A stretch of 64,000 nucleotides of DNA, taken from positions 48,606 through 112,605 of the forward strand of contig NZ_MVOC01000059.1 of NCBI RefSeq assembly GCF_002043095.1, read 5' to 3'. How positions within the stretch are numbered: the stretch's first letter is position 1; every line of letters begins with the position of its first letter. Below are positions 24,913 through 33,839 of the stretch, one piece after another. Under the pieces are notes generated by a model, which saw nothing but the letters and a program-made list of their open reading frames with translations, was not told the DNA's origin and did no database searches. This DNA is from Mycobacterium sp. AT1. GTDB lineage: Bacteria; Actinomycetota; Actinomycetes; Mycobacteriales; Mycobacteriaceae. Both the position numbers and the translations under genes were made by a program.

Positions 24913-26979
24913 GTGAGCTCACCTGATGCCGACGTCCGTCGCGAATGGCAACAGCTGGCCGACGACGTGCGCGGTCACCAGTTCCGCTACTACGTCAAGG
25001 ACGCACCGATCGTGTCCGACGGGGAGTTCGACCGGCTGCTCGGCGAGCTGAACGCCCTCGAGGAGCGCTACCCCGAGCTGCGGACACCCGATTCGCCGAC
25101 GCAGCTCGTCGGGGGAGCGGGTTTTGCGACCGACTTCAGTGCGGCCGACCACCTCGAACGAATGCTGAGCCTCGACAACGTCTTCAACCCCGAGGAGCTG
25201 GTGGCCTGGGCGGCACGGCTGACCGGTGAGATCGGCGCCGACCCCGAGTTCCTGTGCGAACTGAAGATCGACGGCGTGGCGCTCGCTTTGGTGTACCGCG
25301 ACGGCGTTCTGGTCCGCGCCGCCACCCGCGGCGACGGACGCACCGGCGAGGACGTGACGCTGAACGCGCGCACCATCACCGACATCCCGGAACGCCTGAC
25401 GCCCAGCGACGACTACCCGATCCCGAAGGTGCTGGAGGTGCGTGGCGAGGTGTTCTTCCGCCTCACCGACTTCGAAGACCTCAACGCCGGGCTGGTGGAG
25501 GAGGGCAAGGCGCCGTTCGCGAACCCGCGCAACAGTGCCGCCGGCTCCTTGCGGCAAAAGAATCCCGCGGTGACGGCGCGGCGCAAACTGCACATGATCT
25601 GCCACGGTCTCGGCCGCATCGAGAGCACGGCGGGTTTTCCGTTCGCCACGCTGCACGACGCGTACCTCGCGCTGAAGGCCTGGGGACTGCCGGTGTCGGA
25701 CCACACCACGCGGGTCACCGGCATCGACGCGGTCGCCGAGCGGGTCGTCTACTGGGGTGAGCACCGCCACGACGTCGAGCACGAAATCGACGGCTTGGTC
25801 GTCAAACTCGACGACGTCGCGCTGCAACGGCGGCTGGGTGCGACGTCCCGCGCCCCGCGGTGGGCGATCGCCTACAAGTATCCGCCGGAGGAAGCCACCA
25901 CCAAGCTGCTCGACATCCGCGTCAACGTTGGTCGTACCGGGCGCGTCACGCCGTTCGCCTACATGGAACCGGTGAAGATCGCCGGCTCGACGGTCGGGCT
26001 GGCGACGCTGCACAACGGCTCCGAGGTCAAGCGCAAGGGCGTTCTCATCGGCGACACGGTGGTGATCCGCAAGGCAGGCGACGTCATCCCCGAGGTCCTC
26101 GGCCCGGTGGTGGACGTGCGCGACGGCACCGAGCGCGAGTTCGAGATGCCGACGAACTGCCCCGAGTGCGGCACCACGCTCGCGCCAGCCAAGGAGGGCG
26201 ACGCCGACATTCGGTGCCCCAACTCGCGGACGTGTCCGGCGCAGCTGCGTGAGCGGGTGTTCCACGTGGCCGGACGCGGCGCGTTCGACATCGAAGGACT
26301 CGGCTACGAGGCCGCGATCGCGCTGCTGCAGTCGGGCGTGATCACCGACGAGGGCGACCTGTTCGACCTGACCGAGGACGACCTGCTGAGCACCGAGTTG
26401 TTCACCGTCAAGGGCGGGGTGATCTCGGCCAACGGGAAGCGTCTACTCGCCAACCTGGACAAGGCCAAGCAGCAGCCGCTGTGGCGCGTGCTGGTGGCAC
26501 TGTCGATCCGCCACGTCGGGCCGACGGCGGCCAGGGCGCTGGCCGGTGAGTTCGGCAGCCTGGACGCCATCGAAGCCGCGACCGAGGAGCAACTGGCGGC
26601 CAGCGAGGGCGTGGGTCCCACGATCGCGGCCGCGGTGATCGACTGGTTCACCGTCGACTGGCATAGCGCCATCGTCGCCAAGTGGCGGGCGGCTGGCGTG
26701 CGGATGCACGACGAGCGCGACGAGAGCGTCGCGCGGACGTTGGAGGGCCTGTCGATCGTGGTGACCGGATCGCTGCCGGGGTTCTCGCGCGACGAGGCAA
26801 AGGAAGCCATTCTGGCGCGTGGCGGCAAGGCGGCCGGCTCGGTCTCCAAGAAGACCGCCTACGTGGTGGCGGGCGACGCGCCGGGCTCCAAGTACGACAA
26901 GGCGATCGAGCTCGGCGTCCCGGTGCTCGACGAGGACGGCTTCCGTCGACTTCTGGAGAACGGCCCCGACCAGGATTGA
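24913..26979 (+). CDS. ligA: NAD-dependent DNA ligase LigA
   Basis: The 688-residue essential replicative ligase seals nicks using NAD. Order of domains: Ia NAD-binding domain (FRYYVKDAPIVSD), adenylation domain with Lys118 in CELKIDGVAL, OB fold, four-Cys zinc finger (NCPECGTT ... CPNSRTCPAQ) near 415-440, HhH repeats and a C-terminal BRCT domain (SLPGFSRDEAKEAI) with its GS-K-DKA tail. The GTG start gives MSSPDAD, the same N-terminus as the M. tuberculosis enzyme. A much earlier in-frame ATG would run antisense through the YjbR gene and was rejected. Confidence 0.97.
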   Translation: MSSPDADVRREWQQLADDVRGHQFRYYVKDAPIVSDGEFDRLLGELNALEERYPELRTPDSPTQLVGGAGFATDFSAADHLERMLSLDNVFNPEELVAWAARLTGEIGADPEFLCELKIDGVALALVYRDGVLVRAATRGDGRTGEDVTLNARTITDIPERLTPSDDYPIPKVLEVRGEVFFRLTDFEDLNAGLVEEGKAPFANPRNSAAGSLRQKNPAVTARRKLHMICHGLGRIESTAGFPFATLHDAYLALKAWGLPVSDHTTRVTGIDAVAERVVYWGEHRHDVEHEIDGLVVKLDDVALQRRLGATSRAPRWAIAYKYPPEEATTKLLDIRVNVGRTGRVTPFAYMEPVKIAGSTVGLATLHNGSEVKRKGVLIGDTVVIRKAGDVIPEVLGPVVDVRDGTEREFEMPTNCPECGTTLAPAKEGDADIRCPNSRTCPAQLRERVFHVAGRGAFDIEGLGYEAAIALLQSGVITDEGDLFDLTEDDLLSTELFTVKGGVISANGKRLLANLDKAKQQPLWRVLVALSIRHVGPTAARALAGEFGSLDAIEAATEEQLAASEGVGPTIAAAVIDWFTVDWHSAIVAKWRAAGVRMHDERDESVARTLEGLSIVVTGSLPGFSRDEAKEAILARGGKAAGSVSKKTAYVVAGDAPGSKYDKAIELGVPVLDEDGFRRLLENGPDQD

Positions 26980-27029
26980 TCGCCGGCGTCCGGGGAAAGC
27001 CTTCGGAAACGACTTCGAGGAGACTGACG

Positions 27030-27287
27030 ATGGCGGCGATCTGCGACACCTGCGGCAACCACTACGACAAGGCGTTCACGGTGACGTGGGCCGACGGCCG
27101 CACCGCGACGTTCGACAGCGTGGAATGCGCCGCGGCTCAACTGGCGCCAGAATGTGCGCACTGCGGGTGCCGCATTCTCGGCCATGGCATCGAGACCGAG
27201 GACGCGATCTTCTGCTGCGCCCACTGCGCTCGCAAGGACAGCAACGCCGACGTCAACGACCGCTATCCCGTGCCTGCCGGGGGCTGA
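27030..27287 (+). CDS. Small Cys-rich, probably zinc-binding protein
   Basis: The 85-residue protein carries CDTC at residues 5-8, an ECA at ~32-34, CAHCGC near 42-47 and FCCAHC near 61-66. About nine cysteines and several histidines are arranged like a zinc-ribbon or treble-clef pair. A GAGGAGA ribosome site lies ~7 nt before the ATG. It follows ligA by 50 bp on the same strand and may be co-transcribed. I do not recognise a named family with confidence. Metal storage, a transcription-factor-like zinc protein or a metallothionein-like role are all possible. Confidence 0.72.
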   Translation: MAAICDTCGNHYDKAFTVTWADGRTATFDSVECAAAQLAPECAHCGCRILGHGIETEDAIFCCAHCARKDSNADVNDRYPVPAGG

Positions 27288-27291
27288 CTCC

Positions 27292-27960
27292 CTAGCGCAG
27301 GATCGTCGCGACGATGCCGCTGAGGTAGCCCAACCGGGCCACCTCGGACGGCCGGAAGGCAGGTCCGCCGGGGCGGCCGAGTACGACCGCGGTGTCGTGG
27401 TCACCCAGGGGTGCGGCGGCCAACGTGGTGTCGAAGTCCCGCCACACCTGCGGAATCCACTCGGCGGTGCCGTCGAGGGCCTCGGCGTGCTGCAGTGGCA
27501 GCCAGGGCGCGGAGGTGGCCGCAGTCTCGGGCACGCCGTGGCTGCCCGCCACCATCCGCACCCCGTCGGCACCGAGCCGCATGACCATGCACCAGCCCAC
27601 GCGCAGCACCTTGGGAGCCTCGTCCACCAGCACCTGCAGCTTGTCCTGCTTGCCGGGTGCGGCCGCGATGTGGTCGATCAACTCCAGCTCGCGGTGGGCC
27701 TCCAGCAGACCGGTGTGCGGTCGGATGCTGTCGACGTAGACGCCGGTGAGCTTCTCGGCGGCGGTGATGAGCATGTCCGGCATGGCGCCCAGCGGTAGCT
27801 CGACGACCAGGTCGTCGACTGCGTAGCCGGCGGCGCGTTCCACGACGTCGAGGGACAGAATGTCCGCGCCGACCGAGCCCAACGCCACGGCGAGGGAGCC
27901 CAGGCTGCCCGGCCTGTCCTCCAACTCGACCCGCAGCAGATATGACGGCACGGGCAACAC
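27292..27960 (-). CDS. ACT-domain protein (Rv3013 homologue)
   Basis: The 222-residue protein begins with an ACT domain (YLLRVELEDRPGSLGSLAVA, residues ~6-75), which normally binds amino acids. Predicted GAF/regulatory-like sequence follows, with VLVDEAPKVLRVGWCMVM. The GTG start giving VLPVPSY was selected because translation further upstream loses all family similarity. It is convergent with the Cys-rich gene and divergent from gatC, which fits a regulator or sensor of amino-acid status. No DNA-binding domain is visible. Confidence 0.78.
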   Translation of the reverse strand: MLPVPSYLLRVELEDRPGSLGSLAVALGSVGADILSLDVVERAAGYAVDDLVVELPLGAMPDMLITAAEKLTGVYVDSIRPHTGLLEAHRELELIDHIAAAPGKQDKLQVLVDEAPKVLRVGWCMVMRLGADGVRMVAGSHGVPETAATSAPWLPLQHAEALDGTAEWIPQVWRDFDTTLAAAPLGDHDTAVVLGRPGGPAFRPSEVARLGYLSGIVATILR

Positions 27961-28049
27961 TGTTTCACGGAGGGTGGGAGCGGAGCGACTCGAAAGCCGG
28001 ACCACGTCGCTCCCGGCAGGCTCCGGCGCGGGCCGTCGACCGCGGTGAC

Positions 28050-28055
28050 TAGGCT
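28050..28055 (+). promoter_or_regulatory. -10 element of leaderless gatC
   Basis: TAGGCT ends 8 nt before the GTG start of gatC. No Shine-Dalgarno sequence is seen between them. Confidence 0.5.
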
Positions 28056-28063
28056 TCGGTGTC

Positions 28064-28363
28064 GTGTCGCAGATCTCGCGGGACGACGTCGCCCACCTGG
28101 CACGTCTGGCCCGTCTCACCCTGACCGACGGCGAACTGGATGGTTTCGCCGGCCAACTCGACGCCATTCTGGAGCACGTCGGCCGGATTCAGGCGGTCGA
28201 CGTGACCGGTGTGGAAGCCACTGACAACCCACTGAAGGACGTCAACGTGACCCGGCCCGACGTCGTCGTGCCCAGCCTCACCCAGGAGCAGGCGCTGGCG
28301 GCTGCCCCCAATGCCGTCGACGGTCGGTTCGCGGTGCCGCGCATCCTTGGGGAGGAGCAGTGA
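28064..28363 (+). CDS. gatC: Asp/Glu-tRNA amidotransferase subunit C
   Basis: The 99-residue small stabilising subunit of GatCAB starts ISRDDVAHLARLARLTLTD and has LDAILEHVGRIQAVD, both diagnostic. GatC wraps GatA and contacts GatB. The GTG start has a -10 hexamer just upstream and no ribosome site. The stop overlaps the gatA start (GTGA). Confidence 0.95.
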   Translation: MSQISRDDVAHLARLARLTLTDGELDGFAGQLDAILEHVGRIQAVDVTGVEATDNPLKDVNVTRPDVVVPSLTQEQALAAAPNAVDGRFAVPRILGEEQ

Positions 28364-29844
28364 GCGAGTTGATTCGTCTCGACGCGGCCACCCTCGGCGC
28401 CAAGATCGCCGCCAAGGAGGTCAGCTCGACCGAGGTCGTCACGGCGCACCTCGAGCAGATAGCCAGCACCGACGGCGAGTACCACGCCTTCCTGCACGTC
28501 GCGGGCGATGCCGCGCTGGAAGAAGCGGCCAAGGTCGACGCCGCGGTCGCGGCCGGCGACACGTTGCCGTCGCCGCTGGCCGGCGTCCCGCTGGCGCTCA
28601 AGGACGTCTTCACCACCGTCGACATGCCCACCACCTGCGGCTCGAAGATCCTCGAGGGCTGGCGTTCGCCGTACGACGCGACGGTCACCGCGCGGCTGCG
28701 GGCGGCGGGCATCCCGATCCTCGGCAAGACCAACATGGACGAGTTCGCCATGGGCAGCTCGACCGAGAACTCCGCCTACGGTCCGACCCGCAACCCGTGG
28801 AACGTCGAGCGCGTGCCCGGTGGCTCCGGCGGTGGCAGCGCCGCGGCGCTGGCCGCGTTCCAGGCGCCGCTCGCCATCGGCTCCGACACCGGTGGTTCGA
28901 TTCGCCAGCCGGCGGCCCTGACCGCCACCGTCGGCGTCAAGCCGACGTACGGAACGGTGTCGCGGTACGGGCTCGTCGCCTGCGCCTCGTCGCTCGACCA
29001 GGGCGGGCCATGTGCGCGCACGGTGCTCGACACCGCGCTTCTGCATCAGGTCATCGCCGGTCACGACGCTCGCGACTCGACCTCGGTGGACGCGAGGGTG
29101 CCCGACGTCGTCGCCGCGGCACGGGCGGGCGCGGTGGGCGATCTCACCGGTGTCCGGGTCGGCGTCGTCAAGCAGCTGCGCAGCGGAGAGGGTTACCAGC
29201 CCGCGGTTCTGGATTCCTTCAACGCCGCCGTCGAGCAGCTCACCGCACTGGGTGCCGAGGTCAGCGAGGTCGACTGCCCGAACCTCGACTATTCGATGGC
29301 GGCCTACTACCTCATCCTGCCGTCGGAGGTGTCGAGCAACCTCGCCCGGTTCGACGCGATGCGCTACGGCCTGCGCGTCGGCGACGACGGCACCCACAGC
29401 GCCGAAGAGGTGATGGCGATGACGCGGGCCGCGGGCTTTGGTCCAGAAGTCAAGCGCCGCATCATGATTGGCACCTACGCCCTGTCGGCGGGTTACTACG
29501 ACGCCTACTACAACCAGGCGCAGAAGGTACGCACGTTGATCGCCCAGGATCTGGAGCGGGCCTATCAGAGCGTCGACGTCCTGGTCTCGCCGGCCACGCC
29601 GACGACGGCGTTCCGTCTCGGTGAGAAGGTCGACGACCCGCTCGCGATGTACCTCTTCGACCTGTGCACGCTGCCGCTGAACCTGGCCGGGCACTGCGGA
29701 ATGTCGGTCCCGTCGGGGCTCGCCGAGGACGACGGATTGCCCGTCGGCCTGCAGATCATGGCGCCCGCACTCGCCGACGACCGGCTCTACCGCGTCGGTG
29801 CGGCCTACGAGGTGGCCCGCGGTGCGCTGCCGTCGGCGATCTGA
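28360..29844 (+). CDS. gatA: Asp/Glu-tRNA amidotransferase subunit A
   Basis: The 494-residue amidase-signature enzyme releases ammonia from glutamine for Glu-tRNA-Gln amidation. The catalytic Lys is Lys81 (LALKDVF), the cis-Ser lies in GGSGGGSAAAL near 155 and the nucleophilic Ser is ~Ser180 in SDTGGSIRQPA. The full-length family pattern ends with GLQIMAP. The GTG start overlaps the gatC stop. Together with gatB at 31025 the complex is complete, but pfkA and a terminator separate gatB from gatCA. Confidence 0.96.
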   Translation: MSELIRLDAATLGAKIAAKEVSSTEVVTAHLEQIASTDGEYHAFLHVAGDAALEEAAKVDAAVAAGDTLPSPLAGVPLALKDVFTTVDMPTTCGSKILEGWRSPYDATVTARLRAAGIPILGKTNMDEFAMGSSTENSAYGPTRNPWNVERVPGGSGGGSAAALAAFQAPLAIGSDTGGSIRQPAALTATVGVKPTYGTVSRYGLVACASSLDQGGPCARTVLDTALLHQVIAGHDARDSTSVDARVPDVVAAARAGAVGDLTGVRVGVVKQLRSGEGYQPAVLDSFNAAVEQLTALGAEVSEVDCPNLDYSMAAYYLILPSEVSSNLARFDAMRYGLRVGDDGTHSAEEVMAMTRAAGFGPEVKRRIMIGTYALSAGYYDAYYNQAQKVRTLIAQDLERAYQSVDVLVSPATPTTAFRLGEKVDDPLAMYLFDLCTLPLNLAGHCGMSVPSGLAEDDGLPVGLQIMAPALADDRLYRVGAAYEVARGALPSAI

Positions 29845-29888
29845 CGGGGGAAGATAGGGGCATGCGCACGCGAGGAGCAGTGAGTTAG

Positions 29889-30920
29889 ATGCGGATTGGA
29901 GTGCTCACCGGAGGTGGCGACTGCCCCGGGCTGAACGCCGTCATCAGGGCCGTCGTGCGGACGTGCGACGTCCGGTACAACTCGTCGGTCGTCGGGTTCC
30001 TCGACGGCTGGCGGGGTCTGATGGAGGATCGCCGCATCCAGCTCGCGAACGACGATCGCAACGATCGACTGCTCAGCAAGGGCGGCACGATTCTCGGTAC
30101 TGCGCGGGTCAACCCCGACAAGCTGAGGGCCGGCCTCGACCAGATCAAGCAGACGATGGAGGACAACGGGATCGACGTGCTGATTCCGATCGGCGGCGAG
30201 GGCACGCTCACGGCGGCGCACTGGCTGTCGGAGGAGAACGTCCCCGTCGTCGGCGTGCCGAAGACCATCGACAACGACATCGACTGCACCGACGTGACCT
30301 TCGGCCACGACACGGCCCTCCAAGTCGCCACCGATGCGATCGACCGGCTGCACAGCACGGCGGAATCGCACCAGCGGGTGATGCTCGTCGAGGTGATGGG
30401 TCGCCACGCCGGGTGGATCGCGCTGAGCGCGGGGCTCGCCTCCGGCGCGCACATGACGCTGATCCCGGAGCAGCCCTATGACGTCGAAGAGGTCTGCCGG
30501 CTCATCAAACAGCGCTTCGTCCGCGGTGATTCGCACTTCATCTGCGTCGTCGCCGAGGGCGCCAAGCCCGCCGAGGGGTCGATGCACTTGCGCGACGGCG
30601 GAATCGACGAGTTCGGCCACGTGAAGTTCACTGGCGTGGCGCACCAGTTGGGCGTCGAGATCGAGAAGCGGATCAAGAAGGAAGTGCGGACGACCGTGCT
30701 GGGCCACGTGCAGCGCGGTGGCACCCCGACCGCCTACGACCGGGTGCTCGCCACCCGGTTCGGCGTCAACGCCGCCGACGCAGCGCACTCCGGCGAGTAC
30801 GGGATGATGGTGTCGCTGCGTGGCCAGGAGATTGGCCGGGTCCCGCTGGCCGAGGCCGTCAAGCAGTTGAAGCTGGTGCCGCAGGGCCGGTACGACGACG
30901 CCGCCGAGTTCTTCGGCTGA
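29889..30920 (+). CDS. pfkA: 6-phosphofructokinase
   Basis: The 343-residue glycolytic kinase starts with LTGGGDCPGLNAVIRAVV (phosphate loop). GGEGTL has Gly at the position where pyrophosphate-dependent enzymes carry Asp, and PKTIDNDID has Lys where the classical ATP type has Gly. This Gly/Lys combination is the actinobacterial ATP-type pattern, so ATP rather than PPi use is inferred. MGRHAGWIAL and GHVQRGGTPTAYDR are further signatures. GAGGAG at 29872-29877 is the likely ribosome site. An 8-codon ATG frame (29862-29888) abuts the pfkA start directly. Confidence 0.95.
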   Translation: MRIGVLTGGGDCPGLNAVIRAVVRTCDVRYNSSVVGFLDGWRGLMEDRRIQLANDDRNDRLLSKGGTILGTARVNPDKLRAGLDQIKQTMEDNGIDVLIPIGGEGTLTAAHWLSEENVPVVGVPKTIDNDIDCTDVTFGHDTALQVATDAIDRLHSTAESHQRVMLVEVMGRHAGWIALSAGLASGAHMTLIPEQPYDVEEVCRLIKQRFVRGDSHFICVVAEGAKPAEGSMHLRDGGIDEFGHVKFTGVAHQLGVEIEKRIKKEVRTTVLGHVQRGGTPTAYDRVLATRFGVNAADAAHSGEYGMMVSLRGQEIGRVPLAEAVKQLKLVPQGRYDDAAEFFG

Positions 30921-30931
30921 CCCCGCCTTCC

Positions 30932-30992
30932 CGCGAGCAGACGCAAAGGGCCCTGGATTGGCCTGTTTCAGGGCCTTTTGTGTCTGCTCGCG
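30932..30992. terminator. Very long hairpin after pfkA
   Basis: Arms 30932-30955 and 30969-30992 pair over 24 bp without gaps (22 Watson-Crick pairs and 2 G-U) around a 13-nt loop. It lies 11 bp past the pfkA stop and 32 bp before the gatB start. There is no U-tract. Confidence 0.75.
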
Positions 30993-31012
30993 AGGAGAGC
31001 CGACCCACTAAC

Positions 31013-31018
31013 TAGGAT
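31013..31018 (+). promoter_or_regulatory. -10 element of leaderless gatB
   Basis: TAGGAT ends 6 nt before the ATG of gatB, which has no ribosome site. With the hairpin upstream, gatB is probably a separate transcription unit. Confidence 0.6.
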
Positions 31019-31024
31019 CGAATC

Positions 31025-32536
31025 ATGACTGTCGCCACCGCCGAACTCATCGACTACGACGAGGTCATCTCTCGCTACGACCCCGTGATGGGCATGGAGG
31101 TCCACGTCGAACTGTCGACGGCGACCAAGATGTTCTGCGGTTGTGCGAACAACTTCGGCGCCGAGCCGAACACCAACGTCTGCCCGGTGTGCCTCGGGCT
31201 TCCCGGCGCGCTGCCGGTGGTCAACGCCGCCGCCGTCGAGTCGGCGATCCGCATCGGCCTCGCGCTGAACTGCTCCATCGCCCCGTGGGGTCGCTTCGCG
31301 CGCAAGAATTACTTCTACCCGGACCAGCCGAAGAACTACCAGATCAGCCAGTACGACGAGCCGATCGCCGTCGACGGCTACCTGGACGTTCCCCTCGACG
31401 ACGGCACGACGTGGCGAGTGGAGATCGAGCGCGCGCACATGGAGGAGGACACGGGCAAGCTGACGCACCTCGGCAGTGCCACGGGTCGCATCGCGGGCGC
31501 CACCACGTCGCTGCTCGACTTCAACCGGGCCGGCGTTCCCCTGGTGGAGATCGTCACCAGGCCCATCGAGGGTGCGGGAGCGCGAGCTCCGGAGATCGCC
31601 CGCTCCTACGTGACGGCGCTGCGGGATCTGTTGCGCGGCTTGGACGTGTCCGACGTCCGGATGGATCAGGGTTCGATGCGCTGCGACGCGAACCTGTCCC
31701 TCAAGCTCACCGGCGCTCCCGAGTTCGGCACCCGCACCGAGACCAAGAACGTCAACTCGCTCAAGAGCGTCGAGGTGGCCGTCCGCTACGAAATGCGTAG
31801 GCAGGCAGCCGTTCTCGACGCAGGTGGCGAGATCATCCAGGAGACCAGGCACTTTCACGAGGACGGGTACACCAGCGCCGGACGGCGCAAGGAGACCGCG
31901 GAGGACTACCGGTACTTCCCCGAGCCCGACCTCGAGCCGGTCGCGCCGAGCCCCGAACTCGTCGAACGGCTGCGGGCCACCATCCCCGAGCTGCCGTGGC
32001 TGCAGCGCAACAGGATTCAGCAGGACTGGGGCATCTCCGACGAGGTGATGCGAGACCTGGTGAACAACGGGGTCATCGATCTGGTCGCCGCCACGGTCGC
32101 CGAGGGCGCATCGAGTGAGGCCGCCAGGGCGCTCTGGGGCAACTTCCTGGTGGAGAAGGCCAACGAAGCGGGGGTGACGGCAGCCGAATTGGCCATCACG
32201 CCCAAACAGGTCGCCGCGGTGGTCAAGCTCGTCGACGAAGGCAAACTGTCGAACAAGTTGGCGCGTCAGGTGATCGAGGGCGTGCTCGCCGGTGAGGGTG
32301 AACCCGAGCAGGTGATGACCGACCGCGGGTTGGCCGTCGTGCGCGACGACTCGGTGATTCAGGCCGCAGTCGACGAGGCGCTCGCCGCTAACCCGGACAT
32401 CGCGGACAAGATCCGCGGCGGCAAGGTGCAGGCTGCCGGCGCGGTGGTCGGCGCGGTCATGAAGGCCACCAAGGGTCAGGCCGACGCCGCGCGGGTCAGG
32501 GAACTGGTGCTGGCCGCCTGCGGCGTGCAGGGCTGA
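31025..32536 (+). CDS. gatB: Asp/Glu-tRNA amidotransferase subunit B
   Basis: The 503-residue kinase/amidotransferase subunit binds and phosphorylates Glu-tRNA-Gln. The signature MGMEVHVELST is near residue 20. The CGC...CPVCLGLPGALP zinc/cysteine region follows, then FARKNYFYPDQPKNYQISQ and HMEEDTGK in the catalytic cradle. The helical YqeY-like tail domain covers the last ~150 residues (WGNFLVEKAN, GKVQAAGAVVGAVMKATKGQ). It completes GatCAB with gatC-gatA upstream and serves tRNA-Gln charged with Glu by GltX, also in this window. Confidence 0.97.
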   Translation: MTVATAELIDYDEVISRYDPVMGMEVHVELSTATKMFCGCANNFGAEPNTNVCPVCLGLPGALPVVNAAAVESAIRIGLALNCSIAPWGRFARKNYFYPDQPKNYQISQYDEPIAVDGYLDVPLDDGTTWRVEIERAHMEEDTGKLTHLGSATGRIAGATTSLLDFNRAGVPLVEIVTRPIEGAGARAPEIARSYVTALRDLLRGLDVSDVRMDQGSMRCDANLSLKLTGAPEFGTRTETKNVNSLKSVEVAVRYEMRRQAAVLDAGGEIIQETRHFHEDGYTSAGRRKETAEDYRYFPEPDLEPVAPSPELVERLRATIPELPWLQRNRIQQDWGISDEVMRDLVNNGVIDLVAATVAEGASSEAARALWGNFLVEKANEAGVTAAELAITPKQVAAVVKLVDEGKLSNKLARQVIEGVLAGEGEPEQVMTDRGLAVVRDDSVIQAAVDEALAANPDIADKIRGGKVQAAGAVVGAVMKATKGQADAARVRELVLAACGVQG

Positions 32537-32580
32537 CGGACGCGCCAGCCCGGTTGCCCGGGGCCGGCGCCCACCGGCGG

Positions 32581-33702
32581 CTAGGTGTTCTCCGCGTTGG
32601 TGCGGGGGAATCCGCCACCCTGCGGGAAGAGTGGGAACACGACGTCGTCGACCTTGTCGGCGTCACCGGAGGTCCGGTTGATCGTGCCACCCCAGACGTT
32701 GCCGTCCGGCGAGAGCTTCAGGGCCCATGCGTGCCCGTGGGTGTCCTGACGGACCACTTCTGGGTCACCGGTGACGGCGCCGGTGTCGGGTGCCATGCGG
32801 ATGGCGACGGTCTGCTTGGTGTTGACCATGTTCACCAAGACGCTGCCGTCGGTGACGGCGCACCCGGCGATCCCCGGCTTGTCCGGCCACGTCCACACCG
32901 TCGACACGACGGAATCCTTTGTGATGCGCTGCAGTCGGTCACCGGTCGGTGTCCGATCGGTGACGTATTGGGAACCGTCCGCCCGGTCGATGCACAACCC
33001 GCCTGCGCCACCGATTCCACTGAGCGCGGTCGTCGGGGGAGCCTGGTTCACGGTCGTCGGCTGCTCGATGCGGATCAGCTTGCCGGCCAGCGAACTTGGA
33101 TCGGATGCCAGGGCGGGGTCCCCGGCGTCGCCGGTGAGCAATTCCAGCGTCGTGGGGCTGGTGAACATCAGCGCACCCATGTTGTTGGTGGCGCCCTTTG
33201 GGATGCCGGTCAGGATCGGCTTGGGAACGTCACCGTCGGCGATCCTGACGATGCGGTTGTCCGACGGTGTGCTGACGTAGGCGTACATCAGCTTGTCCTG
33301 CGAATAGGTGGGGGAGAGCACGATGTCCATCAGCCCGCCGTCGCCGGACGGGTCGACGGGAATCACCATCTTGACCTTGGGTTCTGCGTTGGTGGCGATT
33401 TCCTTCACCGCGCCGGTCGTCCGCTCCGCCACCAGCGCCGACTTGCTGTCCGGGCCCATGATCAGACCGCTGGTGCTCTCCAGGCAGCCCTGCATGACCC
33501 CCTTCGCGTCGCAGACCTTCGGGAAGGGCTGGGCGGGCAGCGGAGGCGGCGGGGGCGGCTCCTCGCTCGGGGGAGGGCCCATCTCGGGTTGGGTGGTGAA
33601 CGGCTGGGACTGGTTGTCGTCGAAGCGGGCGCAGCCCGACCCGACCAGCAACGCCGCGCACAGCAGCACCAGGACACGTCGCGTCGGCCGCTGCACACTC
33701 AT
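32581..33702 (-). CDS. lppZ: Lipoprotein LppZ (sugar dehydrogenase-like beta-propeller)
   Basis: The 373-residue protein has the same length as M. tuberculosis LppZ. The signal peptide ends LVGSGC with lipidated Cys24, followed by a Pro-rich linker (EEPPPPPPLPAQP) that spans the envelope. The mature domain has repeated beta-strand blocks typical of the glucose/sorbosone dehydrogenase propeller fold, e.g. GGLMDIVLSPTYSQDKLMY and HGHAWALKLSPDGNVW. Enzyme activity is unproven. The start was set at MSVQRP, which is preceded by a leaderless-type -10. It is convergent with gatB and divergent from the DoxX gene. Confidence 0.92.
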   Translation of the reverse strand: MSVQRPTRRVLVLLCAALLVGSGCARFDDNQSQPFTTQPEMGPPPSEEPPPPPPLPAQPFPKVCDAKGVMQGCLESTSGLIMGPDSKSALVAERTTGAVKEIATNAEPKVKMVIPVDPSGDGGLMDIVLSPTYSQDKLMYAYVSTPSDNRIVRIADGDVPKPILTGIPKGATNNMGALMFTSPTTLELLTGDAGDPALASDPSSLAGKLIRIEQPTTVNQAPPTTALSGIGGAGGLCIDRADGSQYVTDRTPTGDRLQRITKDSVVSTVWTWPDKPGIAGCAVTDGSVLVNMVNTKQTVAIRMAPDTGAVTGDPEVVRQDTHGHAWALKLSPDGNVWGGTINRTSGDADKVDDVVFPLFPQGGGFPRTNAENT

Positions 33703-33709
33703 GCACGCC

Positions 33710-33715
33710 AGATTA
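33710..33715 (-). promoter_or_regulatory. -10 element of leaderless lppZ
   Basis: TAATCT on the minus strand ends 7 nt before the lppZ ATG. Confidence 0.55.
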
Positions 33716-33826
33716 CGGATCGCCGGGCAGTGCGCGCCACGTCGGTGGCCGGTCGCGGGGTCACGGCTTGGGCAAGATCGGTGCAAATGCGCCGCGCCAA
33801 TCCACGATTCGCAGGTAACTAGCACT

Positions 33827-33832
33827 TACGCT
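33827..33832 (+). promoter_or_regulatory. -10 element of leaderless DoxX-family gene
   Basis: TACGCT ends 7 nt before the GTG start at 33840. Confidence 0.55.
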
Positions 33833-33839
33833 GGAAAAC

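Noticed and set aside
29862..29888. 8-codon upstream frame abutting pfkA
   Set aside because: Could be a tiny upstream ORF, but no -10 element of the TAnnnT type or regulatory codons support a leader-peptide role; noted only in the pfkA entry.
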